Positions 50,201 to 59,511 of a stretch of DNA of 64,000 nt are shown piece after piece (within the stretch, counting starts at the first letter, position 1; every line of letters starts with the position of its first letter). The position numbers and the translations under genes were made by a program. A model generated the notes under the pieces. The model was not told where the DNA came from and did not search any database. It saw nothing but the letters and a program-made list of their open reading frames with translations. The DNA comes from Psychroserpens luteolus. GTDB taxonomy: Bacteria > Bacteroidota > Bacteroidia > Flavobacteriales > Flavobacteriaceae. Where the stretch lies: positions 124,001-188,000 of the forward strand of contig NZ_JAHVXI010000002.1 of NCBI RefSeq assembly GCF_021032705.1. The letters are read 5' to 3'.

Positions 50201-51209
50201 TATCTGTTTTTTTTAATATTGAAACTGTCAAATCAATAGACAAATTTACACGATATTCTTTGCTCGCATCATCAATGTCTAAGACATGTGAATTAGAATA
50301 TAAAAGGTTTAGACGTCTCTTCACATTTTCAAGTCCCATTCCTTTTCTATTTGACTCTGTCACCATGGAAGGCTTCGAATTTACCACACAAAAGTAAAGA
50401 GTACCATTTTTAATAGAGACAGAAATATCAATTGTACTCTGTTCATTTGTACTTTGAGCACCATGTTTAATCGCATTTTCAACAAATGGGATGAGTAACA
50501 TTGGAGAAATTCTTAAACTTGAAAGATCGCCTTCAATTAAAAATTCAACAGTACAACGTTTACTCAGTCTTTTTTCTTCAAGTAATACATAATTTTCTAT
50601 AAACTCAAGCTCTTCTTTTAATAAAACAGATTCCATTTTAGAACTCTCTAATTGGTATCGCATTAATTCTGAAAGTTGCATGACGAGATCAGGAGTTTCT
50701 AATGATTGTTCCCTCGAAAGCGAATAAATACTATTTAAAGAATTGAATAAAAAATGTGGATTCACCTGTGCTTTTAAATAATTAAGCTCCATTTCTTTTT
50801 GCAATTTTTCTTTCTCGTCATTTTCCTTTTGGATAAGTGTATTTCTTCTTAAGAAAAAAACAGCCATTCCAGCTCCAGTGGTATAAAGAAGAAAGAAGAA
50901 TATTTTAGATGTACCAGACCAAGTTCCTGTTCTGAAGTAGGAAAAAATTAATAAGCTTCCAATGAGCAGTATGGCATATAAAACATACTTTTTCTTATCT
51001 AAGAAAAATGGGATAAGAATAAAATGATTTACCCAAATGAAACCCATAATCATAACAGTATAATCAAGTCCATGTGCGTAAAAAGAATAACTATCATCAA
51101 AATTATCTTTGAAAAACAAATTACTTACTGTTTCAAGTAAAAAAACCAATAAAAAGGCTCCTATGTTAAGAAGAATAGTGTTCTTCAATGATCGTTTAAA
51201 CATACACAC
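50193..51209 (-). CDS. LytS/YehU-type sensor histidine kinase (second pair)
   Basis: This 338-residue kinase has about four N-terminal transmembrane helices (about 10-125; LLNIGAFLLVFLLETV, YAILLIGSLLIFSYF). A short coiled coil precedes the His_kinase motif QVNPHFLFNSLNS (phospho-His). An HATPase domain follows with N-box PFVENAIKHG and G-box KGMGLENVKRR. It lacks an extracellular domain, so it probably senses within the membrane. The eight-base overlap with the LytTR gene couples them. It is divergent from the serine-hydrolase genes at 51380. Confidence 0.93.
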   Translation of the reverse strand: MCMFKRSLKNTILLNIGAFLLVFLLETVSNLFFKDNFDDSYSFYAHGLDYTVMIMGFIWVNHFILIPFFLDKKKYVLYAILLIGSLLIFSYFRTGTWSGTSKIFFFLLYTTGAGMAVFFLRRNTLIQKENDEKEKLQKEMELNYLKAQVNPHFLFNSLNSIYSLSREQSLETPDLVMQLSELMRYQLESSKMESVLLKEELEFIENYVLLEEKRLSKRCTVEFLIEGDLSSLRISPMLLIPFVENAIKHGAQSTNEQSTIDISVSIKNGTLYFCVVNSKPSMVTESNRKGMGLENVKRRLNLLYSNSHVLDIDDASKEYRVNLSIDLTVSILKKTDND

Positions 51210-51379
51210 TTTTATTAAAACGATAAAGATACTATCTACAAAGGCATTATTCTATAATTTCTTATGAAAGCCATATATCAATGATGAAATGACTTTGTCA
51301 TTTAACCCTTGTGTTTATCATATTTAAGATAATAGACATGGGTTATCCTATATCTTTATTCAGCATTAAACAAAAAATT

Positions 51380-53227
51380 ATGAAGCATAGTATCACAGTT
51401 CTTTTTATCATCATTCTATTTCAATCATGTACAGAAAAATCAAATTCTGATACTACAACCGATTTAACCAAAAAGGTAGAAACTGGTCTCACAACTCGAA
51501 TACATATAGAGGGCGATTCAACATGGTCTATAGAAGAACGTATGGAACATTATGGAATTCCAGGTGTGAGTATTGCAGTCATACATCATGGTGAAATTGC
51601 ATGGACAAAAGCTTACGGCGTTGTGGATAAAGAAAGTAAAGTTCCTGTGACAGAACACACCCTTTTTCAGGCAGCGGCAACCAGTATGCCAGTAACGGCT
51701 TATGGTGCATTGCGTCTCGTAGAACAACATAAATTAGACTTAGATGAAGATGTTAATAGCTACTTGAAATCCTGGAAAGTACCCGAAAATGAATTTAACA
51801 AGGAAAGCAAAGTCACCATAAGAAATCTTTTAAATCACTCTGCCGGAATATATCCTCGCGGAACGGGATCCTATAGTATCAATGAAGAAATTCCAACGCT
51901 TGTAGAGATTCTAAACGGAGCTTTTCCAGCAACAAACGAGCCAATTACTGTAAATAAAGAGCCTGGTGAAAGTGTTCGTTTTGCATATGCTAGCTATGTG
52001 CCCATACAACAAATGATGCTGGATGTTGAAGAAAAAACATTCCCAGAGATCATGCATGAATTCGTGTTGCAACCCTTAGAAATGAACAACAGCACGTTTA
52101 ACCAATCACTTACTAAAGAACAATTAGCGATGACGGCCACTGGTTATTTATCAGATGGTTCTATGGTTGAAGGCAGAAGGCATATTAGCCCATCAATGGC
52201 TTCAAGTGGGCTATGGACTACTGCTGAGGACTATGCAAAATTTATTACCAACGTACAGCAAACCCTAGAAGGTAAGAGTACTAAAGGATTATCAAAAGAC
52301 CTGACAAAATTAATGGGGACACCATATGGAGTGGATAATTCTACTTGGTCATTTACATTGGGTTTAGGATTTCAGCTTTTTAATAAAAAGGATGAAATCT
52401 ACCTAAGACATCACGGATGGAATACAGGTTTCTATACCGAAATAGTAGCTCATAGAGATAAAGGTTATGGCGTGGTTGTAATGACCAATTCTACATTTCC
52501 AGAATTTAATGCTGAAGTGATACGCTCGGTAGCACAAACATATAATTGGGATAATTATGTTCCTGTATATAAAAAAATGAAAATTGAACAGTCTTTAGTT
52601 GATGAAATTACTGGTAGATACGAGTCCGATAACGTCACTGTAGAAGTTTTTGAAAAGGACAACCTACTATTCTATAAAAATATACTTGACGTAGAAGCTG
52701 ATGAACTCATCAAAGTCTCAGATCATAATTTTGTTAGAAGAAATTCTAGCCGATTTATCCAGTTCAAACCAAATTCCGAAGACGAAACTATCAATTTAAT
52801 TCATCTTTATAGAAGCGATAAGGCCTTAGCTGCAACTTTTGTCAAGACCAATACAGATAAAAAAGAGCCTATAGAATTCCTTCTCGAAGATGACTTTGAA
52901 AATGCGCTTAAAGCCTATAGAACTTTAATCAAATATGATCCTTCTAACCCTAGAGTTACTGAAGACTATCTCAATGACATAGGTTATGATTTTTACCATG
53001 ATAACAGAATGAAATTAGCGCAAAACACTTTCAAATTGAACATCATGCTCTATCCAAAAAGTTTTAGAGTCTACGAAAGTTATGCAAAAGCTTGTGCGAA
53101 AATTGGAGATACTGATCAGGCCATTTTAAATTACTCAAAATCACTTGAATTAAATCCACAAAATAACGAAGCCAAGTACAGGCTTACGGAATTACAAAAA
53201 AGCAAGCAAGCAGTCGCTAACAAATAG
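51380..53227 (+). CDS. Serine beta-lactamase-fold lipoprotein with lost SxxK motif and C-terminal TPR
   Basis: From the ATG at 51380 (615 residues) the protein has a signal peptide and lipobox (ILFQSCTEK). The class C beta-lactamase-like fold (about 45-420) is clear: MEHYGIPGVSIAVIHHGEIA, LVEQHKLDLDEDVNSYLKSW, LLNHSAGIYPRGTGSYS. However, the motif normally reading ASxSKPVTA is AATSMPVTA (A100-T-S-M103), so both nucleophile Ser and general-base Lys are missing. The second motif is YAS rather than YxN/YSG. It should be catalytically dead and may bind ligands. The C-terminus carries about two TPR units (about 520-615). It is the first of three tandem hydrolase-fold genes. Confidence 0.85.
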   Translation: MKHSITVLFIIILFQSCTEKSNSDTTTDLTKKVETGLTTRIHIEGDSTWSIEERMEHYGIPGVSIAVIHHGEIAWTKAYGVVDKESKVPVTEHTLFQAAATSMPVTAYGALRLVEQHKLDLDEDVNSYLKSWKVPENEFNKESKVTIRNLLNHSAGIYPRGTGSYSINEEIPTLVEILNGAFPATNEPITVNKEPGESVRFAYASYVPIQQMMLDVEEKTFPEIMHEFVLQPLEMNNSTFNQSLTKEQLAMTATGYLSDGSMVEGRRHISPSMASSGLWTTAEDYAKFITNVQQTLEGKSTKGLSKDLTKLMGTPYGVDNSTWSFTLGLGFQLFNKKDEIYLRHHGWNTGFYTEIVAHRDKGYGVVVMTNSTFPEFNAEVIRSVAQTYNWDNYVPVYKKMKIEQSLVDEITGRYESDNVTVEVFEKDNLLFYKNILDVEADELIKVSDHNFVRRNSSRFIQFKPNSEDETINLIHLYRSDKALAATFVKTNTDKKEPIEFLLEDDFENALKAYRTLIKYDPSNPRVTEDYLNDIGYDFYHDNRMKLAQNTFKLNIMLYPKSFRVYESYAKACAKIGDTDQAILNYSKSLELNPQNNEAKYRLTELQKSKQAVANK

Positions 53228-53246
53228 TTATAAATACTAAGAGATT

Positions 53247-54491
53247 ATGAAAAAAAAATTAGGACTACTACTTTTAATTGTTCTTTTTCTTACATGTAAA
53301 AATGAGCCAAAAAAGAACACCGATATCTTAAATACTGGAACTCCAAAATATGAAACCTATAATTATTCCGGATTTACAAAAGAAGAGATCTATGGATTCC
53401 ATAAGCGCATTTATGAAGGCGGCAATTGGACCGAATATGGCGATTTGGAGCGGTATTTTTATTTAAACTTCTCCGAGATAAAAAAACACTCACGCATACT
53501 GAGAGCTGATACACCAAAAATTCTTGAGGAAACACCAAGAGATGATGTGAAACATTTTATTACTCCAGCCAATTTAAAAAAGGGTGGAGGACTATCATTA
53601 AATGACTATGTACAGCAAGTTGAAGTAAATGGCTTAATTATAATTCATAAAGGTAAAATCGTTTTTGAAGGCTATCCAAGAATGTTTCCAACCGATTTGC
53701 ATATTAACATGCTAATAACCCAAGTCTTTGTAAGTACTTCAGTAGCTATTTTGGAGGATAGAGGTTTAATCGACACGAGCAAACCCATTGATTATTACTT
53801 TGATGGTCTAAAAAACTCAGGTTGGGAAGGTGTTCCAGTAATAGATATACTTTCTATGAGTTCTGGCATTGATCGTGTCCCATTGGAGACCTATGAAGCA
53901 AGTTTTGATCCAATTAAAGATTTAGCTCTTGCAAAATCTAGCAAACCTTCTGGAGCAGAAATTCAATTTAGTAATGCAGATGCTATGGTATTAACCTTAC
54001 TCGTTGAGAAAATTAGTGGTCTTACCTTTCGGGATTTTGTGGAACAGGAAATTTGGAAAAAGATAGGAGCTGAACACAGTGCTCTTTTAGGATTCAATAC
54101 CAATGGAACCTCGATTTCATATGCCGATGGTATGTCTACAACACTTAGAGACCTTGCCAGATTTGGTCTTGCTTTTACACCTAGTGGTAGAAAAAATGCC
54201 AATCCGATAATTTCTGATGCACACTTATATAAAATCCGAGATGTCAATAAAAACCTTAAAATAAAATCACGACAAACTGGAGACACGATATACAGCAGTT
54301 ATCAATGGGGAGCTGTGTATGAAGATGGCGATTTGTATAAAGGCGCACATGGAGGTCAAGGTCTTTATATTTCACCTTCTAGAGATTTGGTAATCGCCTA
54401 TTTTGGAACCGCCAATATTGATCGAGAACGGAATCAACTTAATATCATATCTAGACAACTTTCCAAATCTGGATTGTTTGATCTTGACTAA
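53247..54491 (+). CDS. Serine beta-lactamase-fold lipoprotein with lost SxxK motif
   Basis: This 414-residue protein has a lipobox (VLFLTCKNE). The fold of class C-type serine hydrolases is recognisable from NGLIIIHKGKIVFEGYPRMF, ILEDRGLIDTSKPIDYY, DILSMSSGID, GMSTTLRDLARFGLAF and GAHGGQGLYISPSRDLVIAY. The catalytic SxTK is replaced by L156-I-T-Q159 (in HINMLITQVFVSTS), and the YxN Tyr is Phe (FSN). The HGG motif is kept. It is therefore probably inactive as a peptidase/lactamase. It lies 19 bases after the previous paralogue and 35 bases before the third, so the three are likely one operon. Confidence 0.85.
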   Translation: MKKKLGLLLLIVLFLTCKNEPKKNTDILNTGTPKYETYNYSGFTKEEIYGFHKRIYEGGNWTEYGDLERYFYLNFSEIKKHSRILRADTPKILEETPRDDVKHFITPANLKKGGGLSLNDYVQQVEVNGLIIIHKGKIVFEGYPRMFPTDLHINMLITQVFVSTSVAILEDRGLIDTSKPIDYYFDGLKNSGWEGVPVIDILSMSSGIDRVPLETYEASFDPIKDLALAKSSKPSGAEIQFSNADAMVLTLLVEKISGLTFRDFVEQEIWKKIGAEHSALLGFNTNGTSISYADGMSTTLRDLARFGLAFTPSGRKNANPIISDAHLYKIRDVNKNLKIKSRQTGDTIYSSYQWGAVYEDGDLYKGAHGGQGLYISPSRDLVIAYFGTANIDRERNQLNIISRQLSKSGLFDLD

Positions 54492-54526
54492 TATACAACA
54501 TCAAACATTTAAGACACACAGAAATT

Positions 54527-56521
54527 ATGAAAAACAAAATAAGACTTCTACTATTAATAGTTCTATTGCAAACAGCGAATACCTTTGCACAAGAAATAAA
54601 TGCAAACAAAGATTTCCAAGCCGTAAATAGCTCGTCCTTAGTAGTACCACAAATTCAAGTCATTCCAATAAAAGATACGCAAACAGAACGACAGTATGAA
54701 TTGTATATAGAGTTGCCAGAAGATTATTCAGAGAACACGAATAAAACCTATCCTGTACTTTATTATACAGACGCTAAGTGGCATCTTGAAATACTCTCTT
54801 CCTGCCAAGAATTTATTCTTGAAGATGTTATTCTAGTTGGAATTTCTTATCAATTGGACATCAATGAGAATCTAAAAAAAGACGTAGGAGTCTATGTGAG
54901 TAGGTTTCGAGATTACTCGATAAGAGAACACAGCAATCCTGAAATTCAAAAAAAAATACAGTTTGGACAAGCTCATAAGCATCTTGACTTTATTCGTAAT
55001 GACATCATTCCCTATGTAGACAAAACCTTTCGTACAGACCCAAACAGTCGCACCTACTTTGGCTATTCATTGAGTGGTGAATTTGGTGCGTATATTCTAA
55101 TGACTCAACCTGATACCTTTAATAATTACATTATTGGAAGTCCAACAGTTAAAGGTGAAGTCGATTATCTAACGGAAATGAATGCCAAATTTGGACCTTA
55201 TGAACCATCCAATAGAAACTCAAGTTTGAATGCCAATGTTTTTATTGCATATGGCTCATTGGAAGAAGAGAGCGTGGTTGCGCCTATGGAGGCATTTATT
55301 AAATTATTAAATGATAGACGAGATGATGGTTTATCTGTATATAAAGAAGTGATTGATGGGAACCATAGTACTGCATTCCCCACAACAGCAGTTCGCAGTG
55401 CCGCTTGGTTGTCATCTTTGATACATCCTATTTCAAGTTTGGGTAAAGAGGTATCATTCTGGTCGATTCCAAATCTCAACAAGCCCTATGTCAGTACAAC
55501 ACCAGAGGATAGAAACGATGGCATATTGGTTGACACCTTAGCTGTGAGTAATAAAGATCAGGAGATGATTCGCAAAGTTTCCCAAGAGATTTTTGACGGC
55601 AAATATGGTAATTACGATGCGCTACTTATTTCGCATAAGAATACATTGGTTTATGAATCCTATTATAAAAAAGGGCGTGTTAACGTACCACACGGACAAG
55701 CATCAGCTGTAAAAGGATATACCAGTTTGGTTTTAGGTAGAGCCATTCAAATGGGGTACTTATCTATGGAAGATCTCAACAAACCCTTGATTAGTTTTCT
55801 AAAAGAGATTAACCCTGAAACACTTGCCAAAGGGGCCGAAAACATCACACTTCATAAGGCATTGACCATGCATGGAGGACTAACTATTGACAGAGAAGAA
55901 TGGAAAGCATTTGAGAAGGATTCCGTTCGATTAAAAGGTCAAGGGCTGGTTCAAACGCTTCTTGAGCAAAGCGCACCTATAACCGATGCGTCTCAGACGT
56001 TTTTGTATGGTAATTTTAATCCGATAATGGTAATGGCAGTCATTGATGCTGTTGTTCCAGGAACAGCCGAAGACTTTATTAAAACCGAGCTACTTGATAA
56101 ACTTGGTATTACCGATTATAAATGGTCAAAACACGTAAGTGGATTACCTCAAGCAGGATGGCGCGCCAGTCTAATGTCTCGTGACATGCTCAAACTAGGA
56201 CATTTGGTGCTCAATAATGGTAAATTAAATGGCGAGCAACTTATTTCTGAAGACTATCTTGCCAAAGCCACAAGTGGTATTGTAACACCAGCAATAGATT
56301 GGATGCCTAAAAACTATCGTTATGGCTATTTTTGGTACTATACGCCAGTTAAGGTTGGTGATAAAAGCTATGATATGACATTGGCTTGGGGAGGCGGAGG
56401 CCAACGCGTTATGGTCGTCAAAGAATTGGATTTAACCATTGTCATTTCTGGTCATGATAGAGACGACGATAAAATCATGATGCCTATTTTTGACACTGTA
56501 GTGCCTACATTTGCTAAATAA
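54527..56521 (+). CDS. Esterase / serine beta-lactamase-fold fusion protein
   Basis: This 664-residue protein has a signal peptide (QTANTFAQE). Residues about 40-300 are an esterase D/enterochelin-esterase-like alpha/beta hydrolase (YPVLYYTDAKW, nucleophile elbow FGYSLSGEFGAY with Ser181, catalytic His280 in GNHSTAF). The elbow's final Gly is Ser. Residues about 340-664 are a beta-lactamase-fold domain. It retains S393-A-V-K396 (QASAVKGYTS) and a Y494-G-N (FLYGNFN), followed by a Gly-rich third motif (AWGGGGQRVMV). Unlike the two upstream paralogues its catalytic motifs are intact. Both domains act on ester or peptide bonds in the envelope. Substrates are unknown. Confidence 0.85.
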   Translation: MKNKIRLLLLIVLLQTANTFAQEINANKDFQAVNSSSLVVPQIQVIPIKDTQTERQYELYIELPEDYSENTNKTYPVLYYTDAKWHLEILSSCQEFILEDVILVGISYQLDINENLKKDVGVYVSRFRDYSIREHSNPEIQKKIQFGQAHKHLDFIRNDIIPYVDKTFRTDPNSRTYFGYSLSGEFGAYILMTQPDTFNNYIIGSPTVKGEVDYLTEMNAKFGPYEPSNRNSSLNANVFIAYGSLEEESVVAPMEAFIKLLNDRRDDGLSVYKEVIDGNHSTAFPTTAVRSAAWLSSLIHPISSLGKEVSFWSIPNLNKPYVSTTPEDRNDGILVDTLAVSNKDQEMIRKVSQEIFDGKYGNYDALLISHKNTLVYESYYKKGRVNVPHGQASAVKGYTSLVLGRAIQMGYLSMEDLNKPLISFLKEINPETLAKGAENITLHKALTMHGGLTIDREEWKAFEKDSVRLKGQGLVQTLLEQSAPITDASQTFLYGNFNPIMVMAVIDAVVPGTAEDFIKTELLDKLGITDYKWSKHVSGLPQAGWRASLMSRDMLKLGHLVLNNGKLNGEQLISEDYLAKATSGIVTPAIDWMPKNYRYGYFWYYTPVKVGDKSYDMTLAWGGGGQRVMVVKELDLTIVISGHDRDDDKIMMPIFDTVVPTFAK

Positions 56522-56650
56522 CAATCCTCACATACATAGACTTAAACATAACATTTTTATTCAGATTAAAATGCTTTGATTACATTTATACATGCTCATA
56601 AAATGTTCTATTCCATAAACAATGTTGAATAGAATCTAATTTAATAACGC

Positions 56651-57040
56651 ATGACTATTAAAACAAAAAAGGCTAAAATAATCATTGTTGAAGATGACAA
56701 GCGCATTGCTCAAGATATCTCAAATAGACTTGGTAATAGCAACTATCAAATCTTAGGTATTGCTGGTACCGCTCAGAACGCACTAGAACTCATATCACAA
56801 CATCCAGATGTAGATATACTATTGTTAGATATTGTTTTGGAGGGCGAATTAGATGGTATTCAATTAGCTGGTATCATAAATGAAACATACAATATTCCAT
56901 TCATTTTTCTAACGGCTTATTCAGATTCATCCATTGTAGAGAAAGCTAGTAAAACAAAGCCTTATGCTTATATATTAAAACCATTTAATGAACGTCAGGT
57001 CAGCATAGCCATAGAATTAGCTTTAAATAATTTTAAATGA
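56651..57040 (+). CDS. Stand-alone CheY-like receiver protein
   Basis: This 129-residue protein consists of a single receiver domain: acidic pair VEDDKRIAQD, phospho-Asp in ILLLDIVLEGELDG, Thr in IFLTAYSDSS and Lys in YILKPFNERQ. No output domain follows, so it must act by protein interaction or in a phosphorelay. Similar single-domain proteins in Bacteroidota derive from hybrid two-component systems. It follows the hydrolase operon by 130 bases, with no terminator in between, and an orphan kinase elsewhere probably signals to it. Confidence 0.9.
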   Translation: MTIKTKKAKIIIVEDDKRIAQDISNRLGNSNYQILGIAGTAQNALELISQHPDVDILLLDIVLEGELDGIQLAGIINETYNIPFIFLTAYSDSSIVEKASKTKPYAYILKPFNERQVSIAIELALNNFK

Positions 57041-57053
57041 GATTCACGAGTAC

Positions 57054-57089
57054 CTTTTTATACAACCACGTAGGAGGGAAGCATTATGT
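57054..57089 (+). repeat. 36-nt imperfect direct repeat, left copy
   Basis: This copy matches the one at 59915-59950 in 31 of 36 bases by my alignment. The core is ACGTAGGAGGGAAGCAT, followed by TATGT or AATGT. The two copies bracket the three-gene module at 57262-59697. It also lies just after the receiver gene. Confidence 0.7.
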
Positions 57090-57112
57090 CTAGAACCAAT
57101 TAAAATATTTTT

Positions 57113-57163
57113 AGTATATTTAAGGTAATCACTTGATTGTTAGTGATTATCTCTCCCTATTTA
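57113..57163 (+). promoter_or_regulatory. Leader element copy 2: AGTATATTTA box, hairpin, TATCTCTCCCTATTTA
   Basis: AGTATATTTA (57113-57122) is followed by the hairpin TAATCACT / AGTGATTA (57126-57133 and 57142-57149, 8-base loop). TATCTCTCCCTATTTA (57148-57163) follows. The flanking blocks match copy 1 at 9091-9141 with the same 35-base spacing, while the hairpin sequence differs but is preserved as a hairpin. The ATG is 99 bases beyond (101 in copy 1). Confidence 0.6.
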
Positions 57164-57192
57164 GTCATAAAGCAGCATAATTTTTATGAATT

Positions 57193-57206
57193 ACCCAGTA
57201 TTGGGT
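57193..57206. promoter_or_regulatory. ACCCA-GTAT-TGGGT palindrome followed by a T-run
   Basis: This is a perfect 14-base palindrome with 5-bp arms, followed by ATTTTTT. It could be an operator or a small hairpin attenuator 56 bases before the ATG at 57262. Confidence 0.45.
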
Positions 57207-57261
57207 ATTTTTTCTATTGACTATTATAACCAATTTTATTCAATAATAAAACCGTCTTGAT

Positions 57262-58785
57262 ATGAAGTCTAATTTTTACTATTTATTACTATTCTTGTTT
57301 GGAATAAATAATATTCTAGCGCAAGAAATAAATCAAGAAAAGTTATCAAAATTAACTTATGACTATTCCAAGGATGAATTAACCGGTAAAATGCCATTTG
57401 ATGACTATTTTAAAATAATCTTCAAAGGAATTGATCCAAATAATATTTACAAAGCATATTTATTTGAAGTAAAATATGAAGAAGACAAACTTAAAGTAAA
57501 AACAAAAAACAATTTGGTTCAAGGACCAGGAGTACAATTGTCAACTGTTGCCAAGAGATTACAAAATTTAACAATAAATAAAAATAAAGAGCATAAGAGT
57601 TCAAGTCAGAGTATTGTATCACCCTTAGACCCAGAAAGAACTTACGTAATTACAGTGTTCAAAAAAAATTCTGATTCAAATCAATTGATTTTTAATAATT
57701 TTTTTGATATGGTTTCTAGACCAGCTTCAGTTCAAGATCAAATTAACTACTTTAAAGATAATATAATTCCATTAAGAGATAATTTGGATAAGTTTACAAT
57801 TCCGATTTCTGCCTTTCCAAGTAATTTTGCTGGTTTCATTGCAAGAATAACACCTATTCTTGGCTTTTATAATAACCCAATAAACCAGCCAAATTTGAAT
57901 GCTATAGTAATAGATCCAAGAATTACGCCAGCAATTATTTCTACGATAGCAAATAGTTTTAAAGATAAAGATCTCGAATCTAAAACATTTAATGAGGTAA
58001 TGCCAATGTTTCTTAATGGCCAAAATTTAAAAATTCAATCCTTTAGTTTTGGTATGGATAACAAAGTGAAAATTTATAACTACGATCAAAGAATTATAAA
58101 TTTAAAAAACAATATAAAGTTATTAGAAAAGCTAAAAAAAGAAGTTGAAACATTGCAATTAATTCAAAATAATGGAAACATAAACCTTTTTTATACGAGT
58201 TTTGTTATTAATGAAATTAATACATTAAAATCCAATCTTCAAAGTCTAGTAGCATTTAATGTTAAGTTAAAAAACCTCGTAAATGCTCAACTGCCAGAAA
58301 TAATATTAATACATGCAACAACACTTGGTAATGACCTAAAAACGTCAAATTCTAGTGCCTTAGTACCAGATGTTGGCATCGTTAATGCTGTGGGATATAA
58401 CAGCTCCGGTGATATAAAGTATATTGCTCGACCTTATCTTGGATTAAACTGGCATTTTTCTGGTATTAATAGAACACAATATTTACGAGAAATTCCAAAT
58501 TTAAAATTTAGACACAGGTGGTCTGTCTCAGTTGGAATAACATTGGGAAAAATTGATACTGAGGATTATGAAGATTTTTATAACGGAATAAGTCCAACTT
58601 TAGGAATGAACTACAGGCTAACAAGGCAAATTAGAGTTGGATTCGGAACATTATTTGTACGCGAAAAAAAACCAAATCCAATTGTAGAAAATACGAAAGT
58701 TGAGTTAGCTCCATATCTAAGTTTGTCATTTGATTTAGGACTATTTAGTGAGGCCTCAAAATTAACCAAATTAATAGGATTTTAA
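57262..58785 (+). CDS. Outer-membrane protein of unknown function
   Basis: This 507-residue protein has a signal peptide (LFGINNILAQE). Residues about 25-330 are mixed beta and helical (NIYKAYLFEVKYEEDK, INLKNNIKLLEKLKKEVETL). The last roughly 150 residues are alternating strands (PYLGLNWHFSGIN, RHRWSVSVGITLGKIDT, RLTRQIRVGFGTLFV, APYLSLSFDLGLF), like a small outer-membrane beta-barrel. I do not recognise the family. It heads a three-gene set with a lipoprotein gene two bases after its stop. The local base composition is more A/T-rich than the neighbours by eye. Confidence 0.65.
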   Translation: MKSNFYYLLLFLFGINNILAQEINQEKLSKLTYDYSKDELTGKMPFDDYFKIIFKGIDPNNIYKAYLFEVKYEEDKLKVKTKNNLVQGPGVQLSTVAKRLQNLTINKNKEHKSSSQSIVSPLDPERTYVITVFKKNSDSNQLIFNNFFDMVSRPASVQDQINYFKDNIIPLRDNLDKFTIPISAFPSNFAGFIARITPILGFYNNPINQPNLNAIVIDPRITPAIISTIANSFKDKDLESKTFNEVMPMFLNGQNLKIQSFSFGMDNKVKIYNYDQRIINLKNNIKLLEKLKKEVETLQLIQNNGNINLFYTSFVINEINTLKSNLQSLVAFNVKLKNLVNAQLPEIILIHATTLGNDLKTSNSSALVPDVGIVNAVGYNSSGDIKYIARPYLGLNWHFSGINRTQYLREIPNLKFRHRWSVSVGITLGKIDTEDYEDFYNGISPTLGMNYRLTRQIRVGFGTLFVREKKPNPIVENTKVELAPYLSLSFDLGLFSEASKLTKLIGF

Positions 58786-58787
58786 TT

Positions 58788-59507
58788 ATGAAAAAATTAA
58801 GTAAAGCTTTATTAGCAATAATATTTGTATATGCTTGTAGTACAGAAACTGTACGATTTAATGACTTAGCAATAGTCACGAAAAATAAAGAAGTTATTAA
58901 AGCAGATGGCTTTGATAGTGCCGTATTTACCGTAAGGTTTAATGCAGGAAGTGATATTAATCTAATAAATGCAAACGCTCAAATCATTAATGGTAGATTT
59001 ATTGATTCTAATACTAATGAGTTAGAGATACAACCTGTTAAAGACCCAGATGGAGTTATTAGAGCAAACATTGGTGTTATCAGTACTACTATTGTTGATA
59101 GTTTAAAAGTCATATTCAATATCAACGAGTTTAAGACCATCTCGAAATTGAGTAGTATTAAATCTGTTCCAGCAACTATTAGCCTCCAAGCTTCAGCTTT
59201 TAGCGTAGCAAATAGTTTTGAAAGTGAAATTGAAATAACTGGTACTATATTAAATAGCGAGGGAAAAAAAGCTTCTAATGGTTATCAAATAATAATTAGC
59301 GATACATTCGAAAATGGCATAGCGGTAAATGGATTATTTCGAGATACGTCATTAGTTACAAACAATGGTCAAATATCTTTTATTTATAGCCCTGGACCAG
59401 TGAACCCTGATCAGTTTATAAATTTAACGGCTACAATAATAGATGATGAAGGTTTACCAATTGGTATCACTAATCAAATTCAAATATATGTAACTAATAA
59501 CGATTAA
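58788..59507 (+). CDS. Lipoprotein with invasin/Ig-like layout
   Basis: This 239-residue protein has a signal peptide and lipobox (IFVYACSTET). The mature part is beta-rich and looks like two Ig-type or Big-1-like domains: KNKEVIKADGFDSAVFTVRF, VSSTI-like strands in the first half, and ITGTILNSEGKKASNGYQII with SLVTNNGQISFIYSPGPV in the second. Such domains mediate binding or act as spacers on the cell surface. Its start lies two bases after the outer-membrane protein stop, and the small gene follows after four bases. A complex of the three is likely. Confidence 0.65.
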   Translation: MKKLSKALLAIIFVYACSTETVRFNDLAIVTKNKEVIKADGFDSAVFTVRFNAGSDINLINANAQIINGRFIDSNTNELEIQPVKDPDGVIRANIGVISTTIVDSLKVIFNINEFKTISKLSSIKSVPATISLQASAFSVANSFESEIEITGTILNSEGKKASNGYQIIISDTFENGIAVNGLFRDTSLVTNNGQISFIYSPGPVNPDQFINLTATIIDDEGLPIGITNQIQIYVTNND

Positions 59508-59511
59508 AAAT

